A DNA stretch of 64,000 bases from Tetrapyrgos nigripes (taxonomy: Eukaryota > Basidiomycota > Agaricomycetes > Agaricales > Campanellaceae): contig JAACJM010000301.1 in the NCBI GenBank assembly GCA_013368315.1, positions 1-64,000 on the forward strand, written 5' to 3'. Below the pieces are notes generated by a model that made no database searches, was not told the DNA's origin, and worked only from the letters and a program-made list of their open reading frames with translations. Every line of letters starts with the position of its first letter. Position 1 is the first letter of the stretch. This document shows positions 1-10,264 of this stretch, piece after piece. A program made the translations under genes and the position numbers.

Positions 1-462
1 GGATTTGCCGACTCTGATGGTATGTCTACATATGGCAATAAACCAATCATGGGCTATGCATTCAAATTTGCTGAATTGCTTATTTCTTGGTCAAGTAAGC
101 GAGGCACACTGGTAACTTTATCAGTTACTGAGACTGAACTATGCGCACTCACACATGCCTCACAAGAAGCTATTTATTTGAAAGGCTTTATAGAAGAAAT
201 TCTAAATGCTGAACAGGAGCCAGTACTTATCAACTCAGATAGTGCATCTACTTTGGCAATTATACATGCTCCTGAAGAACAACATACTCAGAGAACTAAG
301 CATTTCAATATCTGTAAAAACTTCCTTACTGATTGAATACATCAACGATACATATGAGTTAAACATGTGTCAACTAATGATCAACTTGCAGATATACTTA
401 CGAAGGCTCTCTCCGCTGATAAGATCAAGTGTTTCTCCCGAATACTTGGGATATCCGCTTGA
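1..462 (+). pseudogene. Ty1/copia polyprotein, RNase H 3' end (decayed)
   Basis: This is the C-terminal end of a Ty1/copia polyprotein, which copies retrotransposon RNA into DNA. The reading frame from base 22 carries the copia RNase H signature: ISWSSKR, then an E-T-E-L-x-A-L-T-x-A-S-x-E-A-I stretch, and further on RTKHFNI and the terminal QLADILTKAL block. The order and spacing match the usual copia end. Two in-frame TGA codons (334-336 and near 355) lie before the natural TGA at 460-462, so the protein is not intact. The natural stop is followed at once by a polypurine tract and an LTR, as expected for this superfamily. The 5' part of the element lies outside the window. Confidence 0.9.
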
Positions 463-469
463 AGGGGAG
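461..469 (+). other. Polypurine tract of the copia element
   Basis: The purine-only run GAAGGGGAG lies directly before the LTR start TGTTGGAATTA. This is the canonical position of the plus-strand primer used in reverse transcription. Confidence 0.75.
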
Positions 470-1254
470 TGTTGGAATTAAGCGATTATGATCATGTTAC
501 TAAGTTACAATGCATACAGCATCACTCAGGTACTGTGGACTTACAGTCAAATGATCACATGGATATACTTAGACTATTTATATTATTATACTACTTTGAT
601 TAATGATATATACTTGAGAGTCAAGCGAGATACGTTCGCATGCTCTTACCCCCACTTTGTGACTCTCGCTGAGATTACTCACTAAGATAACCTAAGTTTA
701 ACAGAGACTGTATCAGGAAACATGGAATCAAAGTAGAATGGAAGAAATGCACGCCAAGATTGTAGAGTGTCTAAAGTATCGCAGCCTGCAATACCCTCAA
801 CCACTCTACATTTCTTGCCATATCCTTATTCCTCTCCCCCACTTGTACATCTCCCCTGAAGCTAGCCTGTTGAGAATGAGAGTCCCCAGATAGGGGTATT
901 TCCTTATATATACTTTATTCCGCTTTACACTTCCTATTACTTTTCCCTATTCCCTCAGGTACATCATTCATGATCCATATATGTATATCCGCCTCACTTA
1001 TACCAGTCCATACCATAACTGACACCCCAGTCGTTTCCACTATCTTTGTGGACTCCTGGGGTGTGTATCTCATACATTTTATCCTTCATATACTTGATAC
1101 TGATTATACTTATTACTACAGTACCTTTTGTACACTGTTACTTACGTGTACTATTTCTGACAGGTACTGTACTTCAATAACAGTCATTTCCACTATCTTC
1201 ATGGACTCCTGGCTATCTTTTGTACACTGTTACTTACATGTACTATTTCTGACA
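470..1254 (+). mobile_element. 3' LTR of the Ty1/copia element
   Basis: The LTR begins TGTTGGAATTA right after the polypurine tract, a typical copia start. A TATA-like run lies near 903-912 and would serve as the LTR promoter. Two ends are possible: both 1162 and 1254 finish in TTCTGACA, because a 37-bp segment (1126-1162) recurs at 1218-1254. The LTR is thus about 0.69 or 0.79 kb. The 5' LTR is outside the window, so neither end can be confirmed by comparison and no target duplication can be checked. Confidence 0.7.
1030..1254. repeat. Internal direct duplication at the LTR end
   Basis: Two short segments recur in order. A 'ttccactatct..tggactcctgg' piece is at about 1034-1060 and 1186-1211. 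A 37-bp piece ending in TTCTGACA is at 1126-1162 and 1218-1254 with one mismatch. The second copies are closer together, so this looks like a partial tandem duplication with an internal deletion. Confidence 0.75.
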
Positions 1255-2224
1255 TAGCCCTCAAATACCCACTCAACGTCTTGCGCATCAAAGTGAGACT
1301 AGGGCAGAGGTGAGGGCTTTGTCTCCTGTGCACTCGAGAGGGTTGGGGACAATCCGGACTCAGACTCAGATGAATGTTGACGCTGTTGCACCCTACGTAT
1401 AAACACATTCTCCAGTGAAAAAGGGAGTGCCATATACTTCTCTGTGTCCACCAAGGGGTTCCAAAAAAAAAAGTTATATACCAGGGGTCAGAAAAAAAAT
1501 TAAGGACCTGGTGGAGGGAACCTACCTACCTAACCTTCCATATATAGTAATTTCACACATACTTACCTGCCTAATATAGTCATGTGCACTTTCCCAAGCA
1601 GTGAGAACTTTTGGTGCTTAGAGCATAAAATTACTGTGGTCACAGTTGGAAAACCTTCAATAAGTCTGCTGAGGTGTGGTTTTCAGAACAAAACCCCTCC
1701 TGGAAGGGGTTTGAAGCATGTTGTAGAGGGGGTGAAAAAAAATATTTTAGACCCCCTCTGGGGGAACCTACCTACCTACCCCCGGTCTGGGCACCCTTGG
1801 CATCCACCAGTTCTCTTCCCATCCTTAATAAAGACCTGAGTGACCCAAAATCAAGTTTCACCAAAGCCCACAACACCTTAACCCTCCGTACCTGCCCTGT
1901 CAGCTTCGTGAAGAATTTGTATTATGATACAAGGAGGTCGTCAATGATGATTAGGGTGGAGAGTTTGAGTGGGATAGAAGGGAGAACTGGGATGAGCCAA
2001 CGTGGTAGGGATGAAGGCAACACCACTGACAACAAGGAAAAGGCCCACACCGTAAATTCCCCTTGAAAAACCACTGCTCTCACTAAGACGATCCCCAATG
2101 TTACAGCCCTCTCAATCCCCCCTCCTACACCTCTGAACTGTGTTAGACTTTCCTTCTCTCTGGGCATTGAAAGACAGGTAATGAGGTAGGAAGAGAGATA
2201 GGCTGGAATGTAGATGTGTAGAGT
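1255..2224. other. No recognisable gene
   Basis: Open frames here are short and show no family motif. A 16-bp motif GGGAACCTACCTACCT occurs near 1516 and near 1763, each preceded by an A-rich run, which suggests old repeat debris. Confidence 0.5.
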
Positions 2225-2409
2225 TCAGAGGGGGGCTATTATAGGTATTAGAGTTGGTAGACATGTATAGGGTGACAATGAAAGAAGGAGAGTGTGGAAG
2301 ATGTATTTGGGTAGACGAGAAGGAAAACACGCTGCCATCGACCAAGGACTGGTTTGAGAAGGGAGGTTGTGTGCTGACACAGAAGGGAGTGAAACTTGTG
2401 AAGAAAAAT

Positions 2410-3205
2410 GTGAGATATCCACATGGTGAAGGAGGAGAAGTGCTTCGTTAGGGAGTCTCGTTAGCCTCAGTGCCTTTGAGTCTTTGTCTTTGTCTTTGTC
2501 TTCCCCACCCTCAGCACCCTCCTGTTCCCAATCCCCATCGTCTTTATCACTGTTGCCCTCAGACAACAACTCAACCAACACCTGCCCCACCTCAACCCAT
2601 CCTGTGTCCCTCAATCCCAATGGTAGATTGTCAACCTCGTCAGGCAATCCATACAGAGTACACTGTGTTTATAGTTGGGAAAAGGAGAGATGTGGACTGT
2701 GAAGGTGAGGGATTTGACGATTTTCATCTCGAAGGGGGGTGGAGTCTATGACTGGTTCGGTAGTTTTGGTCATTTGGCTTGGTTATGGAGGGCAAAGAAG
2801 ATGAAGACAAAATTATGAGAAGGGGTTGCAAAGTGGAGGAAGGAGAAGTGGGAGACTGAGACTGGACTGAGATGTGGACAAGGACACCGACACGTAAGAA
2901 AATGAGGGTGAGGAAGGCTGTTTGATGGAGAGCAAACTTTGTAGAGGAAGCACATCGCCTCCAACATCAAATGCAGGATATCCACATAGTAGAGGAGGGA
3001 AAAGTGCGTCATTAGGGAGAGCTTCGGTGCCTTTGCATCTTCATTGGATCTTCATCTTCGTCTTCATCTTCCCCACTCTCACTACCTTCCCCATCTCTTC
3101 CCCGATACTCATTGTCATTATCACTGTTCCTTCAGACAACAACTCAATCAACACCTGCCCAACCTCCACCCACTCTGTGCCCTTCAGTCCCAATGCTACT
3201 GTGTC
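2410..3205. repeat. Diverged tandem duplication (about 230 bp, two copies)
   Basis: Segments at about 2410-2640 and 2967-3205 share, in order, ATATCCACAT, a TTAGGGAG block, a TCTT-rich run, an ACAACTCAA(C/T)CAACACCTGCCC block and a following TCAGTCCCAATG-like block. Spacing is similar and divergence is clear. Confidence 0.65.
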
Positions 3206-3354
3206 ATCATCTCCCTATAAAACCTCCCTCACAGCTTTAACAGAGTCTCCCAATTGGGTGCATTGATGGTGAGGGAAAGGAGAGTTGAGGTAAGGGATTT
3301 GACCAGGTCTACTTCAGAGACAGGTGGTGTTCTTTGCCCCTCGACACCTTCATG

Positions 3355-3640
3355 GTTGAAGGAATATTGGAGACTGCCACCTGATATTACAAGCGAGAAT
3401 TTGATCACTGATCTGGCCGTGTACAAGGCATTATCAGCAGTCTCCCCCAAGTTGCTTAAAGTTGGCCAGGTATAGGGACTTTGGGGCTGGGTAGGTGGGT
3501 GTGCAGGTGTGTGGGACCATTGGGACCATCGGGCATGAGTTGGATACTGCCAAGGGTAGATCCACATGACTTTCCTGCTTAGTAACGAGTCAGGAGGGTG
3601 CTGTCCTGCCCTTATCCTGCTTATTCTCATACATACTGAA
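3355..3640. repeat. Left inverted terminal module of the KDZ-type cluster
   Basis: The reverse complement of this segment matches 12845-13085. It shares AGCAGGATAAGGG, GGAAAGTCATGTGGATCTAC, CACCCACCTACCCAGCCCCA and GGGAGACTGCTGATAATGCC in the same order. Several indels separate the copies, including an extra 17-bp segment near 3455-3470. It brackets the transposase and accessory genes. Confidence 0.75.
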
Positions 3641-3686
3641 ACAATACATGTAAGATACAACTAAATTGCTAAATAGAATACATTTT

Positions 3687-6600
3687 TCACCTCCTATCAG
3701 GTGCAATACCTAGTACAGATGTAGGAGCTTCTGCATCTGCATCTGCCTCTTCCTCTGCCTCACTTTCCCAGTCATCATCTTCATTGCTCATGTCATTGTT
3801 AAGGTCATCCTCATTGGCAACGGTCTCGTGCTGCCCTGCCCAAGTACTCTGATGATGAAGACCAGTCCCAGCCTTGAAGTACTCCAGGTTCTTCAGGTCA
3901 AAGCCTTTCAGTTTGTAAATGTTCCGAAGTCGCATCTGATGTAGGGAGTTGAAGTGTCCTTGTTCCCAGAGGTGAAGAGCTATCTGGTAGGCAAGCTGGG
4001 GGTTGGTCAGGGCAATGAGCTGCTCCATGCCCTTCAGGTAGTCCCTCTCCTCCTTCATGTATGTCACGAGTCATTTAATCTCAACGTGTAGCATCACCAG
4101 CTCCTCTTTTGCCTGGAGGCCTTTAAAGTACCAAGTCAAGAGCAAACGATTGGCAGGTTGCACCCAGCATTTCTCTTGCATGTCACTCTGAGTGTCCTTC
4201 AAGAAGTCAAGTTCTGACAAGTACACTTTGTCCACAACTTGATCGTACTCTAGAGCTTCACGAGGAGGGGATAATTTTGCTGCAGCTTGATTGTATTGTT
4301 GAATGGCTTCACAAATAGATTGCGAGTGTTTCTTAAGGGCTTTACCTAGATGTCTTCTCATCTTGTAACCTAAAAGTAAGTCAGCTGTAAGGAATGATTG
4401 AAAGAAAACTGAAGTGCACCTGTGCCTGCAACATTCATCCTCGACAACTCAAATACCTGGGCTACAACTAAGCCCTCCAGTTTGTCCAGTGCCTTTCAAT
4501 ATGTGGAATGTGGAGGTATTGGACATTTCCTTGGCCTTCTTCCATTCCTTTCATCCTTCTATCCACTGGTCCTTGACCTCCAACTTCACTTCCAGCAAGT
4601 GTATCTCACCCAGTAACTTCTCCTCCATCTCCTGCTCCTGCTGCAAGGTCACCTCCACTGGATTGAATACCTGAGGCCTGTTGGGGTCATATGCATTGAA
4701 GAGATTCCTTGCAGCCTGAAGGCACTCCCAGCATTTGGCCAACTTCACCAACTTGCTATACAGCTCCATCGTCATAATGTCCCCCTTTGGCTCATCCTTC
4801 CTACTCTGCAAATACAGCAGCTCTTCCTCCAGCCATTTGAACAGCTCCATCTCATCCTCAACTCCTGCATCCCTTAGTTGCTCCCACATCTGCTCTTTGC
4901 CGTCCAGTATCTGTAGCAGTTGATGATAGTTGTTGTAGATGAAGCGGCTCAAGTTAGCATACACTTCAAAATTGTCATGATGATACATCCATTCTGTTAT
5001 CATCTGGTGACAGTGAAATTTGCTGGCATGTTGAGTTGTGCTGGTGAGGGCATTCAACTGTGAAAAATATTGTTTGCAGGCCTCAAGGTCCCCACATCTG
5101 GCCCAGGCAATGTATAGGAGGAGGAAGAGCAGTTGGCAGAGATGGTTGTGGGCATGACCATGCATGAACAGGATCAGAATCTTGAGCTTCTCCATAGCAG
5201 CAAGTGTCTTCAAGGGACTTCTCTGCACAGTGGTTTTGAACTGACAGCCATATCACCCATTGGCTCTGGAAGTCCTCGATGACAATGGTCCATTTGACTG
5301 GCAAGAAGGAAGCGGTAAACAATTGCAAGGGTGTATTTTTGACTAAAGAATATTTTTCAGGGTGAGTAATTACCTCTATTCTCAGTAAATTACTTGCTTC
5401 ACCACTTTTTATCATATCAACAAACCACAGGAGAAACATATGGTGACACAGCCTGATGAAAATCCCAGTGATGTCCTAGACAGCTGGGTCATACGAGGTG
5501 TGGTTTTCCTTCATGTTGTCCCACCTCTCCTTGCAGGCACCTTTCTCCTCCTTCTGCTTTTTCCTCTCCTCCATTGAAGGCTCTGCCCATCCTTCATGAT
5601 TCTTCCAGCACTGTGGATCCCATTTGTCAACCTCTTCCAGACAAATGAGGTAGTCCCCACTGCCATTGCGATAGTCCTCTCATTCCCACAGTCTCCCCTC
5701 AGTCTGGGAGTCAAAGGCAGGTTCCCAATGTTCCACTTGTTTCAAGGAGTTCCCACCATCGAGGGCACCAAGAAACTGGATTCCTAACTCTGGCTCTCCT
5801 TGGACTGTGTACTGACAACAAGGGCATGCATTGAGAGCATGCCAGTCTGGGTGGTCTTGTCCTAAAGCTTACTGAACATGCTGGCGAACCGGACGTTTGA
5901 CTGCAATGAACGTGTCAAATGCCTGACAAAATTGCACTATCATGTAGTTTCAGAAACACTGGCCTTGTATGTTGCAGATGGCTCAGATCAATGGTTGGAT
6001 GGAGAGGTGGGTACAGTGTACAAAGAGATGACAGAACATTTGGAGCATACAAGTTGTGAAAACGGTTGAGTGGACAAGTGGATTACAAGGAAAGTATCCC
6101 TGTCTAATGAGGCTGGCACTTTTGTACAAATCTTCCTTATATTTAGTAACATGAGTCTTTGTAGTATCTGTAGAATATATGAAAGTTAGTTGACATGCAA
6201 ACACTATAAGAAAACAAAAAAATGCATGGAAAAAGTCTATGGTTGATGTCATTTTATACCCTTCTATCTCTCCTCCATATTCCTGGCCACTGGCTCGTCT
6301 GTGGTCCCAGTCCATGAATGCATCTGTCATCCCTTCCAGCTGTGCATCCCAGTGTTGCGTGTCCTGGACTATATCTTGTTCCTTTGTGTCCAGGTCTCTG
6401 GGTAGTATCTATTAGCAAGCATTAGCCTAACTTTTGTTAGAGAAAGAATGAGAATAATACATACGAACGGTGAAACAACTGAGTAGATTTGTGGTATGCA
6501 GCTTCCTCAGTGTCTGTTCCTGCATTGTCATCTTCCCAGTCGCTGGAGTCAGAGTCGTTGTCATAGAGAACTGAAGGGACTTTTTGGTTGGCATTCCAGT

Positions 6601-6888
6601 CATCTTGATCTTTGTACATTTGCATGTATGAGTCATAGGTGACAGTGAGGTCAGACTGCGCAGCTCTCATAGTCCTAGGAGCTTTTTGATGTTTTTTGCC
6701 AATGCCTCCTTGTGCTTTGCAATTTCATTGGTGCTGTATGCTTTGAAGGCATTAGAGGAAGAGGAGGAAGGAGCCAGTCTGTGAATCCTGGTTTTTTTTA
6801 GCCTGATGATGCCCATGCTGGATGCAAGGAGTACAAACTTGAAGTTGCAGCAAAGTTGGTCAACAAAGTCACCTGACCACAAGGCCAT
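3687..6888 (-). pseudogene. KDZ (Kyakuja-Dileera-Zisupton) transposase, decayed
   Basis: This would be the DDE-type transposase that moves a KDZ element. Reading minus, collinear segments match the family order. First comes a start near 6888 with an acidic N-terminal region. Next is LIRQGYFPCNPLVHST (about 6100-6160), then FCQAFDTFI. The cysteine cluster NACPCCQYTVQGEPELG runs into FLGALDGGNSLK (about 5740-5840), with the first catalytic Asp in ALDGGN. Then come TGIFIRLCHHMFLLWF (about 5440) and HAHNHLCQLLFLLLYI with FEVYANLSRFIYNNYHQ (4550-5230). The C-terminal helical part is 3687-4361. Damage is clear: EIK is followed by an in-frame TGA at 4071-4073 before LVTYM, and other stops and frame changes lie at 5460-5900. 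Some gaps may be introns. Confidence 0.85.
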
Positions 6889-6899
6889 ATAAAAGTTCT

Positions 6900-8593
6900 A
6901 AGTTCAAAGCTAAAGATAGACTTGTGGGCATATTCTCAATGTTCTCAGCTGTCATGGTCTTTCAGTGTGAGTCCTTCATTTCGTGATTTTAGCTGTTTCT
7001 ACCCCCTAGCTGCCAGCTCTAGTATGCAGACCCAACCTTGGGGCAGCAAAAAAAGCTGTAGCTTGAGGTCTTTTGCGCTTTGTCATCAATGTGACACGTC
7101 AATGCGTCTGCCAGCATCCCCTAATTAGTTCACTTACTGACCATTTTCCATCCACAGAATGGAAACTCCGAAATGGCAAGGAATTTTCAGGCCTTCCTGC
7201 CTTTGACAAAACTGAGTCCATCATCCTGGAAGGCATCAGACTCCCAGATTTCCTCCAATGCACACAAGCTGATCATGAGGTGCGTCAAGACAAAAGCAAC
7301 GAGCCTGTACCCACTCAGGAATACCCTCTGAAGCCCCGAACCCCCCAATTCACCTCACTTGTTGACATTGCCAGCTGGTATCATTGCAATGCGTCTAACA
7401 TTGCTGCTAGCATGTCTGTCCAATCTGCCTACAAGCTGGATATGTGAAAAAATGACAAAATCCACGCCAAATCCCATGCAATACAAAGTGAAGAGAGAGC
7501 CAAGGCCCAGGACAAGGTGTGTGCTTGGAAGCAAATTGCCCAGACTCTACACGATTTGTGACAGACAATAGTGATGACATTTATGATCCTGGAGGGCTAT
7601 TGGATGAGGGCAAGGAGGGAGCACAATGGGCAGGAATTTACTTTGGATCAGATTCAGGCACTTGGGATACAGGTGATTGAGAACAATGGTCATTTGTACA
7701 AAGCCCCTATTTTTTCTGAAGCCCATCTGTCACTTTTTCAGGACCACTAAGGTTGTTCAGGATGAAAACCGGCAGATTATTATGGTCCTTGGCCAAGCAC
7801 CAGATAATTCCAAATGGCACAAGACCATCAAAGAGCTGGATTTGCATTACTTTTGACTTGTTGCCAAGCAGAAGTGGCTACTATTGCTCTTGGAATTAGC
7901 TTCGGTGGAGGTCAGCGTCAGCCAGGAAACCTTGTCAACTCACAGCACAATAAGATCCTCAAGAAAATTCAAAATCATCTAGCCATGAATAAGTTGGCAT
8001 GTTACACAGATCGTAAGTCCTTAAAGCTTGTGCTACTACTTTTGCAAATACACTTTTGTCTGACTTTTTCAATACTGATAGATTTGATGCTGTTGTAATT
8101 CCCAAAGCTTCACAAACTGTATCTCAGTGTTCTGGAAGCTTTGTGCAATGACAACCCTGAGCTTGAGGTCAATTTCAAGAAATGTTGCTTTGCTGCTGCC
8201 AATCTCAATCTTGGTACAGTGGCCACCCTTAACCTCCTCTTCGGAATGTGTGCTGTATTCTCCTGTGGTAACTTTGACTACTGCAAAGGAGGACATCTTG
8301 TTATATGGGATTTGAAGTTAGCAATAGAGTTTCCACCCAGTACTCTAATTCTTCTCCCTTCCGCTATGTTGAAACATTCGAACACTTCTATTACACCAGG
8401 CAAATGCAGACATTCTGCAACATTCTACTCACCTGCCAGTCTCTTTTGCTGGGTTGTAAATGGGTTCATGTCTGACAAGGAGTTCTTGGAATGTGCAGAT
8501 GAGGATATGAAGTCTCACTGGCAGTCTCATCATTCAAAATTGCCAGAGATTGGTTTGGACTTCCTGAGCCCATCTGAAGTGGGTTCCAAGTAG
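6900..8593 (+). pseudogene. 2OG-Fe(II) dioxygenase-like accessory gene remnant
   Basis: Divergent to the KDZ transposase. The recognisable part is 8141-8593: FDYCKGGHLVIWDLKL, EFPPSTLILLPSAMLKHSN, then SLFCWVVNGF. This looks like the double-stranded beta-helix core of fungal 2-oxoglutarate/iron dioxygenase-like proteins, in which GGHLVLWDL and the IPSAxLxHSN histidine are characteristic. From family knowledge I expected an H-x-D iron-binding motif just upstream, but here the sequence reads TVATLN, so the proximal metal site appears lost. Upstream segments (7073-7447 and frames to 8100) are broken by stops. TET/JBP-type dioxygenases are known to travel with fungal KDZ transposons; whether this copy is of that type is inference. 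Confidence 0.45.
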
Positions 8594-8689
8594 TATCAGT
8601 ATCTGTACATTCTTAGCTATTGAAATCAAAGTCTTGGTTAAATGTATTCATAACATTTAAAAAGTAAGCTAAAGTACAATGAAGTTAAA

Positions 8690-10139
8690 AGAGAATTTGG
8701 TGAGCAGCAAATCTCTTCACAAGTCCTTCCTGTTTGCACTGATTCAAATACACCCAGGCATTTGAACTTTCACCTACATATCGAACGGCCACACCACTGT
8801 CATATGCTAAACCATCCATGACCAAGCTCTTCCAATTCTGGTAGACACTGGGCTTCACCCCTTCTAAAAGGATGAAGCACTCCTTATCACATGGTTGCTG
8901 GGCAATGACTTCGGCAGCTTTTGACTGCGAAAAGTCATTTCACAATTCTAATGCCTGTACTGGATCTCTGAACCCTTTAAATACTTGGAGGTGATCATTG
9001 GGGTTGCAGATGGCAGAGGCATATGAAACAAGTGTGGTATGGCCCCTGTAAAAGTGTAAGTCCCAGACGAAAAATTTGGCAGCAAGTTATATACATACCA
9101 AGCATAGTAGAACCCAGATTGCACATTATTTCTGTAGTAAACAATATATGCCGGCTTCTTACTACCAGGATAGACAGTGAAGCTCGACGTTGGCTTGGTT
9201 GGACCTTGAATAGTCAAGGGAAGGTTGGGACTGGCGGGTGTGGGAGACACGGCCTGCTAATGTGCAAGTTGTCTAGTGTGGGTCAGAGTGGAGGGCATCG
9301 TTTTTGAGAGGTTTGAACAGTATACTTGAGACTGGGTTGGAGTGGAAGGGGCCAAAGAACTTGGTGTTGATGGTCGGAAGGCCACATTAATACATTCTAT
9401 GCACTGGGTGCAAACACTTGTAATTCCTTGGATATACAGAGGAATTACACAAGACTTACACTAGTACACTCAATATGTAAGTCCACTTGACTTACTGAAG
9501 TATTACCAAGGACCACTGTGAGACTTCATGCCTTACAATAGTCATATATAATTGTTCTATTTTTCTTGGTCTCTGGTAATACTTCAGTAAGTCAAGTGGA
9601 CTTACATATTGAGTGTACCAGTGTAAGTCTTATGTAATTCCTCTGTATATCCAAGGAATTACAAGTGTTTGCACCCAGTGATGTGGACAATAAATATCAG
9701 GGTGAAAGATAATAGAAAAGAACACACTGACATTGACAGCCATGGCCTGAAAAGCAGCATTCAACTCATTGACCTGGTTGTTTACCTCGTCCTCAGCCAA
9801 GTGGTGCTGCTCCTGTGCAATATCAAGTTGGGCTTGCACATCTTCAACAGTCCTTTTGGTAAGCCTGCAGTGGGTCTCAGCAGCAACAAGAGCTAAAGCA
9901 TGGGTTGTAAGACAGCTGGTGAATAAGGAATAACATACATACTTTGTTGAGTCCATTGAAAAGACTCTCCTTCATCGAGGGCAGCTTGTAGCAGCCACAT
10001 CCGTTCTGCTTTGGCTTCAGGTGAGGCTGGAGTTGAAGGACCTCATATAGGTTGAATCAGTGTTGAAGGAGTAGAATAGGAACCTAGTACTATGTCAGAA
10101 TGATAAATGTTTGAAGAAATCTGAGTCATACCAGGCATG
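8690..10139 (-). pseudogene. TE accessory gene with coiled coil and viroplasmin-like fold (remnant)
   Basis: Reading minus, a start near 10139 (MPGMTQISSN) is followed by a Ser/Thr/Pro-rich piece. Then comes a coiled-coil segment (about 9750-9900: KRTVEDVQAQLDIAQEQ and on) and later VYPGSKKPAYIVYYRNNVQSGFYYAWY (9060-9190). The last part resembles the small caulimovirus-viroplasmin/RNase H N-terminal fold often found in fungal transposon proteins. The gene is interrupted by the MITE at 9402-9680 and by stops downstream. Function is unknown and the fold assignment is tentative. Confidence 0.35.
9402..9680. mobile_element. Foldback MITE (279 bp), EnSpm/CACTA-like ends
   Basis: Two inverted arms of about 105-115 bp (9402-9517 and about 9565-9680) differ at only a few positions and flank a spacer of roughly 50 bp. 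The ends are CACTGGGTGCAAACAC and its complement. The 3-bp sequence ATG occurs directly at 9399-9401 and 9681-9683 and fits a target-site duplication. CACTG-type ends with a 3-bp duplication are typical of the EnSpm/CACTA superfamily. There is no coding capacity, so it depends on a transposase elsewhere. It has inserted into the accessory gene of the older KDZ-type cluster. Confidence 0.85.
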
Positions 10140-10264
10140 ATTTGACTTGCGAGATGAAGTTTTTAAACAAACCAATGTGCACATGAGTATTGTGACATAC
10201 ACGTTATGTAGCTGCCTGAGTATTCTGTTGAAAATCAACGAAAATATTCTAGCCAAACCCTACC

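Larger units (their letters stand above)
2225..3660 (-). pseudogene. Left terminal accessory gene of the KDZ-type element (remnant)
   Basis: I do not recognise a named family. Reading minus from 3660, an open frame contains WIYPWQYPTHARW, a proline-rich stretch, ETADNALYTARS and LTINAPNWETLL. It then continues in other frames into VGQVLVELLSEG followed by an acidic D/E/K-rich tail. The same N-terminal module occurs on the plus strand at 12852-13219 at the other end of the same gene cluster, so it belongs to the mobile element. Reading-frame changes and stops show decay. The downstream half is duplicated within itself (about 2410-2640 and 2967-3205). Function is unknown. Confidence 0.5.
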
